From Bryobacterales bacterium (GTDB lineage: Bacteria; Acidobacteriota; Terriglobia; Bryobacterales; Bryobacteraceae): a DNA stretch of 64,000 bases. The DNA lies in NCBI GenBank assembly GCA_027452065.1, contig DAIDHC010000123.1:1-64000 (forward strand), read 5' to 3'. The notes beneath the pieces are model-generated. The model searched no databases. It was not told the origin of the DNA and saw only the letters and a list, made by a program, of their open reading frames with translations. Of the stretch, positions 10,693 to 19,890 are shown one piece after another (the first letter of the stretch is position 1; each line of letters starts with the position of its first letter). The translations under genes were made by a program, and so were the position numbers.

Positions 10693-12144
10693 ATGCGCGA
10701 GAACCTGGACAAGGAGTTGTTTCGCGGCCTGTCGCGGCGGCATTTTCTGCGCGCCTCGGCGGCGGCGACGCTGGCGGCGATGGGGTCGGGCGCGCCGCGG
10801 CTGTTCGGAGCGCCGGCGAAAATCGCGCCGCGCGCCGACAGCATGATCCTGCTGTGGATGGCCGGCGGGATGGCGCAGACCGAGACTTTCGATCCGAAGC
10901 GCTACACGCCGTTTGAGTCCGGCCTGCCTTCCAACGCCGTGCTGAGCACGTTTCCCAGTATCGATACGGTGGTGGACGGGGTGAAGATCTCGCAGGGGCT
11001 GGAGAACATGGCGCGCGTTCTGGACCGCGGCACCTTGATCCGGTCGCACCGCGTCGGGGATCTGGGCTTCATTCTTCATTCGCGGCACCAGTACCACTGG
11101 CATACCGGCTATGCGCCGCCGCAATCTGTCGCCGCCCCGCACATGGGGGCGGTGATCGCAAAGACGCTGGGCCCGCGGAATCCCGACATTCCCGCCTTCA
11201 TCGACATCGGGCAGAATCTGGAGATCGGCGGGGAGAGCGACGGGCTGAAGGCGTTCCACACGGCGGGTTTTCTGGGCAGCGAATTCGGACCGTTTTTCAT
11301 CAGCGATCCCAAGGACGCCGCGGCCAGCACGCGGCCGTCGGAATACGTCGGGCGGACGAGGTTCGAATCGCGCTGGAAGCGCTATCAGGAACTGGTGGCG
11401 GCGAGCCCGGTGGGCAGGTACGGCGGCGATTACCAGCGGGAGAGCCTGGCGCGCTCGCTCGAAAACGCGCATCGGCTGCTGAGCTCTCCGGCGGCGAAGG
11501 CTTTCGACCTGTCGCTCGAGCCGGAGGAGAGCTTCCGGAAGTACGACACCGGGCGCTTCGGGCAGGGATGCCTGCTGGCGCGGCGGCTGGTGGAAGCGGG
11601 GGCGCGTTTTGTCGAGGTGACCACGGAGTACATCCCGTTCCGCTACTGGGACACGCACGAGAACGGTCACGTGAGGGCGGCCGGAATGAAGCGCGACGTC
11701 GACGCGCCGGTAACGCGGCTGATTCTGGATCTGGAGGAGCGCGGGCTGCTGGACCGGACGCTGGTGGTGGTGGCGAGCGAGTTCGGGCGGGACATGATGG
11801 TGGAGGGTAAGCCGGGCCAGACGGTGAAGGAGCAGGTGAAGCAGCCGGCGATCATGACGGAGCTGAAGCATTACGGAATGCACCGGCACTTTACCGAAGC
11901 GGGCAGCGTGGTGATTTTCGGCGGCGGGTTCAAGAAGGGGTTCCTCTACGGCAAGACGGCGGAGGAGAGGCCGTGCAGCATCGTTTCCGACCCGGTGACG
12001 ATCGACGATCTTCACGCGACGATTTACGCGGCGATGGGGATTGCGCCGGATCTGGCGTACGAGGTGGAGCGGCGGCCGTTCTACGTCACCAAGGATGGCA
12101 AGGGCAAAGCGGTGGAAGCGCTGTTCGCGCACGGCGCGGCGTAG
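10693..12144 (+). CDS. DUF1501 domain-containing protein
   Basis: 483 aa; TAT-like RRHFLRASAAATL; MILLWMAGGMAQTETFDPK; VVASEFGRDMM; immediately downstream of the PSD1 partner. Confidence 0.92.
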   Translation: MRENLDKELFRGLSRRHFLRASAAATLAAMGSGAPRLFGAPAKIAPRADSMILLWMAGGMAQTETFDPKRYTPFESGLPSNAVLSTFPSIDTVVDGVKISQGLENMARVLDRGTLIRSHRVGDLGFILHSRHQYHWHTGYAPPQSVAAPHMGAVIAKTLGPRNPDIPAFIDIGQNLEIGGESDGLKAFHTAGFLGSEFGPFFISDPKDAAASTRPSEYVGRTRFESRWKRYQELVAASPVGRYGGDYQRESLARSLENAHRLLSSPAAKAFDLSLEPEESFRKYDTGRFGQGCLLARRLVEAGARFVEVTTEYIPFRYWDTHENGHVRAAGMKRDVDAPVTRLILDLEERGLLDRTLVVVASEFGRDMMVEGKPGQTVKEQVKQPAIMTELKHYGMHRHFTEAGSVVIFGGGFKKGFLYGKTAEERPCSIVSDPVTIDDLHATIYAAMGIAPDLAYEVERRPFYVTKDGKGKAVEALFAHGAA

Positions 12145-12161
12145 AGGCGGGCGGAGGCGGC

Positions 12162-15100
12162 TCAGGCGGCTTCGCGGTCGCTGCCGGCGAGGCGGAAGTA
12201 GGGATCGCCGTAGTGCTGGTAGGCCGGCCAGGAGAGGCTGGCGGCGATGGCGCGGCGGGCGTCGCGCATCGCTTGCCACATGGGCGCGGGGGCGGCCGCG
12301 GCGCCGAGGAGGGAGGCGTAGAGGGACGCGGCGAAATGGGACGCTGCCGAGTCGTCGATCGGCCAGGCGGTGCAGACGAAGTTGGCGACGCCGCGGTTGA
12401 AGAATTCGGCGGCGAAGCTGGGCGCCATGCCGGCCGCGGATTCGACCGCTTCCGGCGCCAGTTCGCCTGAGCGGCAGGCGTTGGCGAAGACAAAGCGCGG
12501 AACGCGGTCCAGGCGGCCCAGATCGGAAGCGTTCAGCACGTCGCCGCCGGAAAACAGGAAACCGGAGCGGGACGGGGCGGCGGCGTCGAACAGGCAGTGG
12601 CCGGCGTAGTGGAGCACGTCGTAGGGAGGGTCATTGTCGAGAGCGAGAAGGACGTTGAGCGCCGTGGCCTCGCGCGGGCCGATGAGCGGTGTGCAGGAGA
12701 TGAGGGGCGCGGCGGCGCCGCGGTTCAGATCTTCAAACAACGCCAGCAGGCGAGCGGCCTCGTCGCGGGCGCCGGGCAGAGGGCGTTCGCTGGCGCCGTC
12801 GGCCACCAGCAGCACGCGCAGAGGGCCTCCGGAGGGAGGCAGAGCCTCGGGCGGCGGGGCGAAGGACGTGCGCAACTGCCGGGTGAGGGCGCGGTTGAGG
12901 CCGAGGAATCCATCGAGCGGGGAATCGGCTTCGCCGATGCCGGACGGCGGGGCGGCGAGTTCCCAGTAGACGCGCGCCGCGTCGCTGTTGCAGGTGATGA
13001 CCAGGGGCGCCGAGCCGGGAAAGGCCGCCAGGAAATCGCGCGGGAACAGAAAATCGAAGAGGAAGCGGCCCAGGCGGTGGCGGCGGGCGGGATCGGACTC
13101 GCGCAACAGCGCGTCGTTGATCTGCTCGACGCGCCGGGCGTTGAGGGCGACGGCTCGCTCCGGGATGGAAGCGTTGTCGCCGATGACGCCGCAACGGCAG
13201 AGGCCGTCGGCGAACTCGACGGACAGGCGCGTGGCGGCGGGCTCGCGGTGGATTTCGGGCTGGAGCGGAGTTGAGGGATGGGGCACGCCGGAGAGGTCGA
13301 AGTTGCCGCCCAGCTCCGCGGCGGCGGCACGGAGCGCGGAGCCGAGGCGCCCGGCATGGCCGGGCAGGACGGTGAAAGTGACCGCGGTCAGGAGGCCGGC
13401 GTTGGGTTCGGCGAGGGCGCGGCGCAGGCCGCTCAGCCAGGCCCGCGCGGCTTCAACGGTGGAAAGATTGTCCTGGCCGGCGCCGATGAGCGGGGCGGCG
13501 AGGTGGCGCTTGCCGAGACGGGCGAGCGTCCAGCACAGGCCGCGCGCCAGCACGGATAACTCCGGCGCGCCGAAGCCTCCGATGCGGCCCATTCCGGCGA
13601 TGGCGAGGACGACACCGGCATGAGAGGGCCGTGGATCGGGGAGCAGAAACGTTTCGCCGAGCTCGCCGCGGAGAACGCCCCGGGCATGGAACTGCGCCAG
13701 CAGCGGCTCGCCGGGGGCACTGAGAGCGAGGTCCAGATCGCGCTCGGCGCCGCTGGGGCGAACGCCGAGATAGTGGCCCACAGCGATGGCGTCGATGGGC
13801 GGCAAGCCGGAGAGCGAAGCGGGCGCGACTTGCTCGACCGGGCACTCGATCACGGAGATTTTGATCGCCGGGCCGGAGCTTTCCGCGGGCTCGGGCGGCG
13901 GGTTGTCGCGCTGGAGAATCAAGTCGACGATTTCGGGTTCCTCCGGCGACAGAGGGCCGGCCTCGGGCCCGCCGCGGCGGCGCAGGGATGAGACCAGCGA
14001 GGCGATGCGGCCGATGCGAGCCTGGTGCGCGGCGCCGGCCGCCTCGGGCAGTGCTCCGGCGGGGGCGGCGGAGGGCGGTTTGGCTTCGTTTTGTCGAATT
14101 CCGGTCGAGAGAAATTCGTCCATTTTCCCGAGCACTTCGGGGAACTGCGGCAGCCCCTGGTGGTCGCAATCGACGAAAAACGCCGGGACGCCGCCGAGCA
14201 GCCCGAGGTTGTGCGGCACGGTGCCGTCGCCGAGGTTGGTGAAGACGTAGCCGGCGTTGGAGCCGAGTTGGTTCAGCTCCGCCAGGCCGCTGGCGGTGGG
14301 GCGGTTGTAGCCGGCGACATAGATCATGCGGGAAGGGTCGACGGCGGCGGCGAGCTCGCGCTGGAAGTGCAAGGCGCCGTCGATGAGCGGCTGGCTCACG
14401 GGAATGCGAGTGTAGGTGGAGGCGCGATAGAGAGGATCGAGCCCCGGCAGCCGGCCGAGAGCGGGGAGCATCTGATAAACGCCGGGGAACGTGGCGGCGA
14501 CGCGCATCAGATCGTCGAGGCTGTGCTCGAGGTCGATGTTGGAGATGAGCTGGAGCACGCTGTTTTCGCCGGAGAGAAGCTGGGGGATGGAAAACGAGCC
14601 GTAGTTCGGCGTGCCGAGCATAATGAGGCGTCCGCCGCGGCGCAGGCCGTCCGCGTCGGCCATGCCGGCCCAGTGATCGGGGTAGCGGGCGATGAAGCTG
14701 CGGGCAACGAGGCCGCCCATCGAGTGGGCCACCAGGTGAACGGGAGCGCCGGGGCCGAACCAGTCGAGGATGCTCTGGTGAAGGCCGGCGGCGGTGACGC
14801 GGATGTCGCGGCGCCAATCGAAGAAAAACGGGCGGACGTTCCAGGCGCGGCTGAGGGAAACGATCTGCTTTGCGTAGTAGCGGAGCATGATGCCGGAGGG
14901 GCGGACGTCGTGAACGCTCAAGCCGGTGGCGGGGTCGAGCGGAAGGCGGGTGAAGGCGCCGAAGATGAAGCGCCAGACGCTGGCCCAGATGAGATCGGGG
15001 TCGGAGCCGTCGAAGGCGGTGAGCTCGCTGCCCATGATGCCGGGCAGGAGGACGACGTTTCCCTGGGAGGCGGCGGGGCCGCGGAACTCCGAAGACGCCA

Positions 15101-15338
15101 GCGAGGCAAGCTCTTCCCACTGGCGGCCGCCGAGCGTGGTCCGGAGAGCGAGTTCCTGTTCGGGAGTTGCATGGCGAATGGCGTCGATGAGTGAGGCCGG
15201 CGCCGCGGCCGACAGCCGGGCGAGGTAGCGGCGTTGGTTGTCGATGGTCATGAAGAGATCGCTCGTGGTTGGGCCGGGGAACGGAGTGAGGCCCGACACC
15301 CATTGCGAGAGTAGCGCCGCGGTTGCGAGGGGCGGCAA
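12162..15338 (-). CDS. LCAT/PGAP1-like alpha/beta-hydrolase fused to C-terminal CHAT (caspase-like) protease
   Basis: 1058 aa; VVLLPGIMGSEL, AHSMGG (S206), DGTVP (D371), DCDHQG (H393); CHAT HYAGH (H914) and NACRSG (C955). I confirmed the codons at 14721-14723 (Ser), 12597-12599 (His) and 12474-12476 (Cys). Confidence 0.88.
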   Translation of the reverse strand: MPPLATAALLSQWVSGLTPFPGPTTSDLFMTIDNQRRYLARLSAAAPASLIDAIRHATPEQELALRTTLGGRQWEELASLASSEFRGPAASQGNVVLLPGIMGSELTAFDGSDPDLIWASVWRFIFGAFTRLPLDPATGLSVHDVRPSGIMLRYYAKQIVSLSRAWNVRPFFFDWRRDIRVTAAGLHQSILDWFGPGAPVHLVAHSMGGLVARSFIARYPDHWAGMADADGLRRGGRLIMLGTPNYGSFSIPQLLSGENSVLQLISNIDLEHSLDDLMRVAATFPGVYQMLPALGRLPGLDPLYRASTYTRIPVSQPLIDGALHFQRELAAAVDPSRMIYVAGYNRPTASGLAELNQLGSNAGYVFTNLGDGTVPHNLGLLGGVPAFFVDCDHQGLPQFPEVLGKMDEFLSTGIRQNEAKPPSAAPAGALPEAAGAAHQARIGRIASLVSSLRRRGGPEAGPLSPEEPEIVDLILQRDNPPPEPAESSGPAIKISVIECPVEQVAPASLSGLPPIDAIAVGHYLGVRPSGAERDLDLALSAPGEPLLAQFHARGVLRGELGETFLLPDPRPSHAGVVLAIAGMGRIGGFGAPELSVLARGLCWTLARLGKRHLAAPLIGAGQDNLSTVEAARAWLSGLRRALAEPNAGLLTAVTFTVLPGHAGRLGSALRAAAAELGGNFDLSGVPHPSTPLQPEIHREPAATRLSVEFADGLCRCGVIGDNASIPERAVALNARRVEQINDALLRESDPARRHRLGRFLFDFLFPRDFLAAFPGSAPLVITCNSDAARVYWELAAPPSGIGEADSPLDGFLGLNRALTRQLRTSFAPPPEALPPSGGPLRVLLVADGASERPLPGARDEAARLLALFEDLNRGAAAPLISCTPLIGPREATALNVLLALDNDPPYDVLHYAGHCLFDAAAPSRSGFLFSGGDVLNASDLGRLDRVPRFVFANACRSGELAPEAVESAAGMAPSFAAEFFNRGVANFVCTAWPIDDSAASHFAASLYASLLGAAAAPAPMWQAMRDARRAIAASLSWPAYQHYGDPYFRLAGSDREAA

Positions 15339-15507
15339 GAGGTTGCTGCTAATCTATTGACAAAAGAGTTCTATCGGGGGCTTCGGGTGTTGTGACCGGC
15401 ATTTTCGGCTCTCCCGGCGTTGCGGCAGGAGCGGCCGAATCGACGTGTTTGAAACGGGCCGCGCGCTCAGGGCGTCCACCGAGAGGGCCGCGGCGGTTTC
15501 GGCAACA

Positions 15508-15990
15508 ATGATGAACGGCAAGCGCATCGTGGGGGTGTTACCGGCCTGCAACGCCGCCCGGGCGCTGGAGGCAGCGCAGCGGCCGGGGCTGATAGTGGTG
15601 GCGCATCCGAAGAATCGCGGCTACGGCGCGAATCGGAAAACGTGCTGCGCGACGGCCCTGGCGCGGCGGGCCGATGTGGTGCTCATGATTCATCCCAGCC
15701 GCCGGTACTCGATGCCGCCGGGGACGAGCCTGTCGGAATATCACACCGGCTTTCGCGCCGACGGCCGGGAGTTTCGGGGCGCGCGCACGGGCGAGATCTC
15801 CTGCCCGGCCGGCTCTTTTCGCGATGCGTCGTCGATCTACTTCCGGCGCAGCTTGACGTACGGCCTGGGAGTGTGGAAGACCGGTGCGCAGGCCCGCATG
15901 GCGCTGTGGGGGCCGGGCCGCGCTTCGCAGTTTGAATACTCGGGTTTCGAGCGGAAGCCGCGGGTTGCGGCGCCGGAGAAATCGCGGTGA
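15508..15990 (+). pseudogene. Degenerate GT2 (dolichol-phosphate mannosyltransferase-like) glycosyltransferase remnant
   Basis: Conserved islands (KRIVGVLPACNAARALEAA, HPKNRGYGANRKTC, DVVLMIHP, LSEYHTGFRA, GEISCPAGSFRDASSIYFRRSLTYGLGV) joined in frame, with the DDxSxD segment and central segments missing. Confidence 0.7.
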
Positions 15991-17567
15991 GCGCGAACGG
16001 GACGCGGGAGCGAGGCTGGGCGGGAAACGGGAGTGCGGCGCTGTGGGCGGTGGCGGCGGCTTGCGGGGTGCGTCTCTGGCTGATGCCGCTGCCGTCCAGC
16101 TTCTGGGTGGACGAGATGGGCACGGCATTCGTCGTGCAACATCCGGGCGATCCGTCGTTTGCGGTGGCGCCGCAGGTTCCGGCTTCGATTTACTACATTC
16201 TGCCGAAGCTGTCGAGCGCCCTGTTTGGCGCTTCGGAGATTGCGTACCGGCTGCCGTCGGTGATTCTGATGGCGGTGGCGCTGGTCCTGGTGGCGCGGCT
16301 GGCGGCGCGGCTCATCGCGCCGGAAGCGGGCTGGTTCGCCGTGTTCGCCTGCTTTTCGCTGCGCGGCATCAACTACGCCGCGGGTGACGCGCGGCCCTAT
16401 GCCCTGGGGATGGCGATATCGGCAGCCGCGCTGCTGGGGCTGGTCCGATGGTTCGACGAAGGGAAGCGGATCGACGCTGCTCTTTTCTTTCTTTGCGCGG
16501 TTCTCTTGTGGCGGGTGCAGCTCGTTTTCTGGCCCTTTTACCTGATCTTCGCGCTTTACGCCGGCCTGCGCCTTTGGCTCCGCGACACGCCGGTGCGCCG
16601 GCGGGAAGTGGCGGTGGTGTTCCTGCTCACCGGGCTATGCCTAATACCCGTAGCCTTGGAGGCGCTGAGCCTGCTGAGGCACGCGGGGGCGCACGTGATT
16701 GTCGACGTGCCCGGCGCGCGCGACCTTGTGCACGCTTTGAAGCTGCCGCTGTTTCTAGTCAGCGTGGCGGGAGTGTGGCTGCTGGCGCGGCTGGCGGGAA
16801 GCGGCGAGCGCTCCGCCCGGCCGGTTGCGAGCGCGCTCGTCCTCGGCCTGGCCTGGTGGCTTGCGGTGCCGCTGGTCCTGTTCGCGTTTTCCCGCATCAC
16901 GGGAACCAGCGTGTTTATCGCGCGCTACATTTCACTGGCGCTGCCCGGAGCAGCGATGGCGGCGACGGCGGCGGCGGCGTATTTTATGCCTCGCCGGCTG
17001 TGGCGGCCGCTGGCGCTTCTGTTCGGCGCCGGGGTGCTCCTGTATCTCGGCCAGTGGCGTCATTTCTGGCCGGCGCATCATCCCTCGGATTGGCGGGGCG
17101 CCTCGGCCGCGCTGTCGCGGATGGGAATCGACGAAGCAACGCCGGTGATCTGCCCGAGCCCGTTTGTGGAGGCGCAGCCGCCGGAGTGGCGTCCGGGTTA
17201 TCCGCAGGCGACGTTTCTTTATTGCCATTTGCTGACTTATCCTCCTCCGGGGCGCAAGTACACGTTTCCGTTCAAGACCTCGCCGGAGGCCGAGCTCTAC
17301 GCGGCGGAGCTGACTGCATCGGCGCTGGCGCCGGCGGGCCGGTTTGCGATTTACGGGGGCGACGCGAACGTGCGTTTCTGGGAGAGTTGGTTCGCGCGGC
17401 GGCCGGAGCTGGCGGGCTGGAGACACGGCTCAATCGGCTCCTTCGGGGACGTGGAGTCGGTGGTGTTTCAGGCCCCGCGCGGGCTGGACGCGGCGCGGGC
17501 GGGCGAAGCGGTTTCGAGCGCCAGGAACACGAGCGCGATCCAGAGCGCGTCGGCGATGAGGAGATGA
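15987..17567 (+). CDS. Membrane glycosyltransferase, GT39/PMT-like
   Basis: 526 aa, about 10 TM segments, acidic WVDEMGT motif after TM1; start overlaps GT2-remnant stop by 4 bp (GTGA). Confidence 0.75.
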   Translation: MSANGTRERGWAGNGSAALWAVAAACGVRLWLMPLPSSFWVDEMGTAFVVQHPGDPSFAVAPQVPASIYYILPKLSSALFGASEIAYRLPSVILMAVALVLVARLAARLIAPEAGWFAVFACFSLRGINYAAGDARPYALGMAISAAALLGLVRWFDEGKRIDAALFFLCAVLLWRVQLVFWPFYLIFALYAGLRLWLRDTPVRRREVAVVFLLTGLCLIPVALEALSLLRHAGAHVIVDVPGARDLVHALKLPLFLVSVAGVWLLARLAGSGERSARPVASALVLGLAWWLAVPLVLFAFSRITGTSVFIARYISLALPGAAMAATAAAAYFMPRRLWRPLALLFGAGVLLYLGQWRHFWPAHHPSDWRGASAALSRMGIDEATPVICPSPFVEAQPPEWRPGYPQATFLYCHLLTYPPPGRKYTFPFKTSPEAELYAAELTASALAPAGRFAIYGGDANVRFWESWFARRPELAGWRHGSIGSFGDVESVVFQAPRGLDAARAGEAVSSARNTSAIQSASAMRR

Positions 17568-18433
17568 ACGATCTGCATCCAGACAGGGGCCAGCAGGGCG
17601 ACATTAACCGCGCCCGAAAGGACCTGCACGAACACCAGCACGATCGCCGCGCCGGCCAGGCGTCCGGCAGGGCCGGGACGGCGCAGGGATTGCCAGGCGG
17701 CGTAAATGAGAAACACCCCGGCGGCGACGGCCAGGATCGGATGGGCCAGGCGGAGACGGAGCAGAAGACTCGAGGCGGAAGAAAAGTCCTGGCGCATGCC
17801 GGCGGCGAGAGTTGAGGCGGGGAAGAGAGTATCGCCCAAAGCCGCGATGGCTCCGGTGACGACGACAAAGACGGCCACCGGGAGAGCGGCGCGGATCAAG
17901 CGGGGCGAAGACGGCCAGGCGAGCGCCGGCGGTTCGCGGTAGGCCAGCCACGCCACGGCGGCCAGCGAAGCCAGCAGGAGTTGAGTGTTGGTGAGATGCG
18001 CCGCCAGGTACACGACGCGGCCGAGCGACACGTTCTTGTCCACGTAGTTCAACAGCACGAGGCCGGCGCCCAGCAGGGCTTCGAGAAGCAGAAACATCAT
18101 GGACAGAGCCGCGGCGCGCCGCACCGCGTGGCGCCGGGGGAAGAGGCGAAAGGCCCACAGGCAGAGCAGAGCGACGGCGGCCAGCGAGACGCCGCTCATG
18201 ATGCGGTGGGTGAATTCGATGATCGTTTCGAGCGCCGGGGCGCGAGGCACAACCACACCGTTGCACAGAGGCCAGTGTTCGCCGCAGCCGGCGCCGGAGC
18301 CTGTGGCGCGGACGAGGGCGCCCCACAAAACGACCAACACGTTGTAAACCAGCACGCCGGCCGCGTAGGCGCGAAAACGCCGTGTCCGCGGCTGGGCCGA
18401 TGCCGGATTTGTCACCGCAACCGGGCTCGCCAT
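17468..18433 (-). CDS. ctaA: Heme A synthase (COX15/CtaA family)
   Basis: 321 aa multi-TM; GALVRATGSGAGCGEHWPLCNG, EFTHRIMSG, HLTNTQLLL, RLAHPILAV. Confidence 0.9.
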   Translation of the reverse strand: MASPVAVTNPASAQPRTRRFRAYAAGVLVYNVLVVLWGALVRATGSGAGCGEHWPLCNGVVVPRAPALETIIEFTHRIMSGVSLAAVALLCLWAFRLFPRRHAVRRAAALSMMFLLLEALLGAGLVLLNYVDKNVSLGRVVYLAAHLTNTQLLLASLAAVAWLAYREPPALAWPSSPRLIRAALPVAVFVVVTGAIAALGDTLFPASTLAAGMRQDFSSASSLLLRLRLAHPILAVAAGVFLIYAAWQSLRRPGPAGRLAGAAIVLVFVQVLSGAVNVALLAPVWMQIVHLLIADALWIALVFLALETASPARAASSPRGA

Positions 18434-18474
18434 TTACCCCTACTGTAGCGCGGGGGCGTGGGCGGTCGAGCCGC

Positions 18475-19773
18475 TTACAGGTGGCGGAAAATCTTTTTCA
18501 GAATGTCGACCGCCTCCTGCGAAGTGAGAGGGGCGCCGATGTTCTGTCCTGTCAATTCGCGATAGCGCGCGACGAAGCGCGGCCCGGCGCTCGCGTCGAT
18601 GCGCACGGCATTGGCGCTGCCGGAAATGCCCAGCACGGGGCCGAGCGTTTCGAGCAGGCCGGCGAAGGGCCGTCCGGGAACCTGGAAAGAACCGGTCCAG
18701 GAAATGAACGGATCGTGCAGCGCGATGTTGAACAGCCGGGCGCCGGGAATCAGCGGTATCGACATGCCGAAGGCGGTGTTGATCGTCTTCAAAAACCCGT
18801 TGGCCACCAGGGCATAGCCGGTGTTGGAAGGATGGACGCCGTCCAGGCTGAACAATCCTCCGTTGTAACGGGTGGAAAGCGTGACGCCGCCGAAGCCGGG
18901 CGGATGGGCGGCCAGTTGCTGGTACAAGGCGTGGATGTCGGCGAGGGCGAAGCCCTGGGCGGAGGCGTTGGCGGCGATGATCTGGTTGAAGGTCTGAATG
19001 CGCTGCTCGATGGTGGCGATTTCGCCGGGGTCGAGAACGAAGCTCGGGTTCTGCAGAATGGAGGGCGGCAGAAATCCGAGTTTGATGAGGAGCACGGTGG
19101 GGATAGTGGTGAGGCTGCCGGCGGGAAGGCCGAGATCGCTGCCGAACAAAGCCACCAGCTGCTGCGGCGTCACCAGGTAGCCGATGTCGAGCACATCGGG
19201 AATGTTGCCCACGACAACGCGGCCTCCGGCCGCTTTCAGCGACGCCGCCAGTTGCGCGTAGTCCGAAGTGAACTGGGCCACGGAAGTGAGCTGGGAAGCG
19301 TCGAGCTGATCGAACGGCAACACGGCGCTCAGGACGTCGTTATTTCCGATCCAGCAGATGGTGAGAGCGGGGCTCAGTTGCCCGGCGGCCTGAATCTGCG
19401 TGGCGGTGAAAGGTTCGAGCACGAGGTCGGTTTCATTGGACACCGGCAGCGACGAGGCCAGGTTGAGCAGGCTGTCGACAGTGGCGCCGGAGACGGCGAG
19501 ATCGGCGGGAACGAGCGTCGGCTGAAGACGCGCGCGCGTTAAGGTCTCGCCAACGATATCGATCGGGCTAACGGTGATCAAAGGCAAAGGGAACGTGGCG
19601 CCCATCTGGCGCGCCACCAGGTTCAGATAGCCGTGCGGCTGGGTCAGGAAGCTGGCGTCGGCGGACTGAACGCCCTCGCCCAGGCTATCGCCGAGACCGG
19701 CGAGCGGAGCATGAGTCTGCGCGGAAAGGACCGCTCCGCCAAAGAGCACCGCCATGATTGTCATTTTTTTCAT
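18475..19773 (-). CDS. SGNH/GDSL-like hydrolase, secreted
   Basis: 432 aa; signal peptide, GLGDSLGEG, CWIGNND, DGVHPSNTGYALVANGF. Confidence 0.88.
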   Translation of the reverse strand: MKKMTIMAVLFGGAVLSAQTHAPLAGLGDSLGEGVQSADASFLTQPHGYLNLVARQMGATFPLPLITVSPIDIVGETLTRARLQPTLVPADLAVSGATVDSLLNLASSLPVSNETDLVLEPFTATQIQAAGQLSPALTICWIGNNDVLSAVLPFDQLDASQLTSVAQFTSDYAQLAASLKAAGGRVVVGNIPDVLDIGYLVTPQQLVALFGSDLGLPAGSLTTIPTVLLIKLGFLPPSILQNPSFVLDPGEIATIEQRIQTFNQIIAANASAQGFALADIHALYQQLAAHPPGFGGVTLSTRYNGGLFSLDGVHPSNTGYALVANGFLKTINTAFGMSIPLIPGARLFNIALHDPFISWTGSFQVPGRPFAGLLETLGPVLGISGSANAVRIDASAGPRFVARYRELTGQNIGAPLTSQEAVDILKKIFRHL

Positions 19774-19890
19774 AATTGAACTCCTCCGTTCTCCTCCAAC
19801 TACACACCGTCGCTAGCTTAAACCCATTTCCCCGCCGAATCCAGTGAAAATCCCGCGAAAGGGAGCGCGGGCGCCGTCCAATCTGGCAGT

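Noticed and set aside
8359-12279. 1306-aa minus-strand ORF
   Set aside because: Antisense shadow of the PSD1 and DUF1501 genes; R/P/H-rich low-complexity translation typical of GC-rich antisense frames.
14025-15194. 389-aa plus-strand ORF
   Set aside because: Antisense to the esterase-CHAT gene, whose catalytic codons I verified directly.
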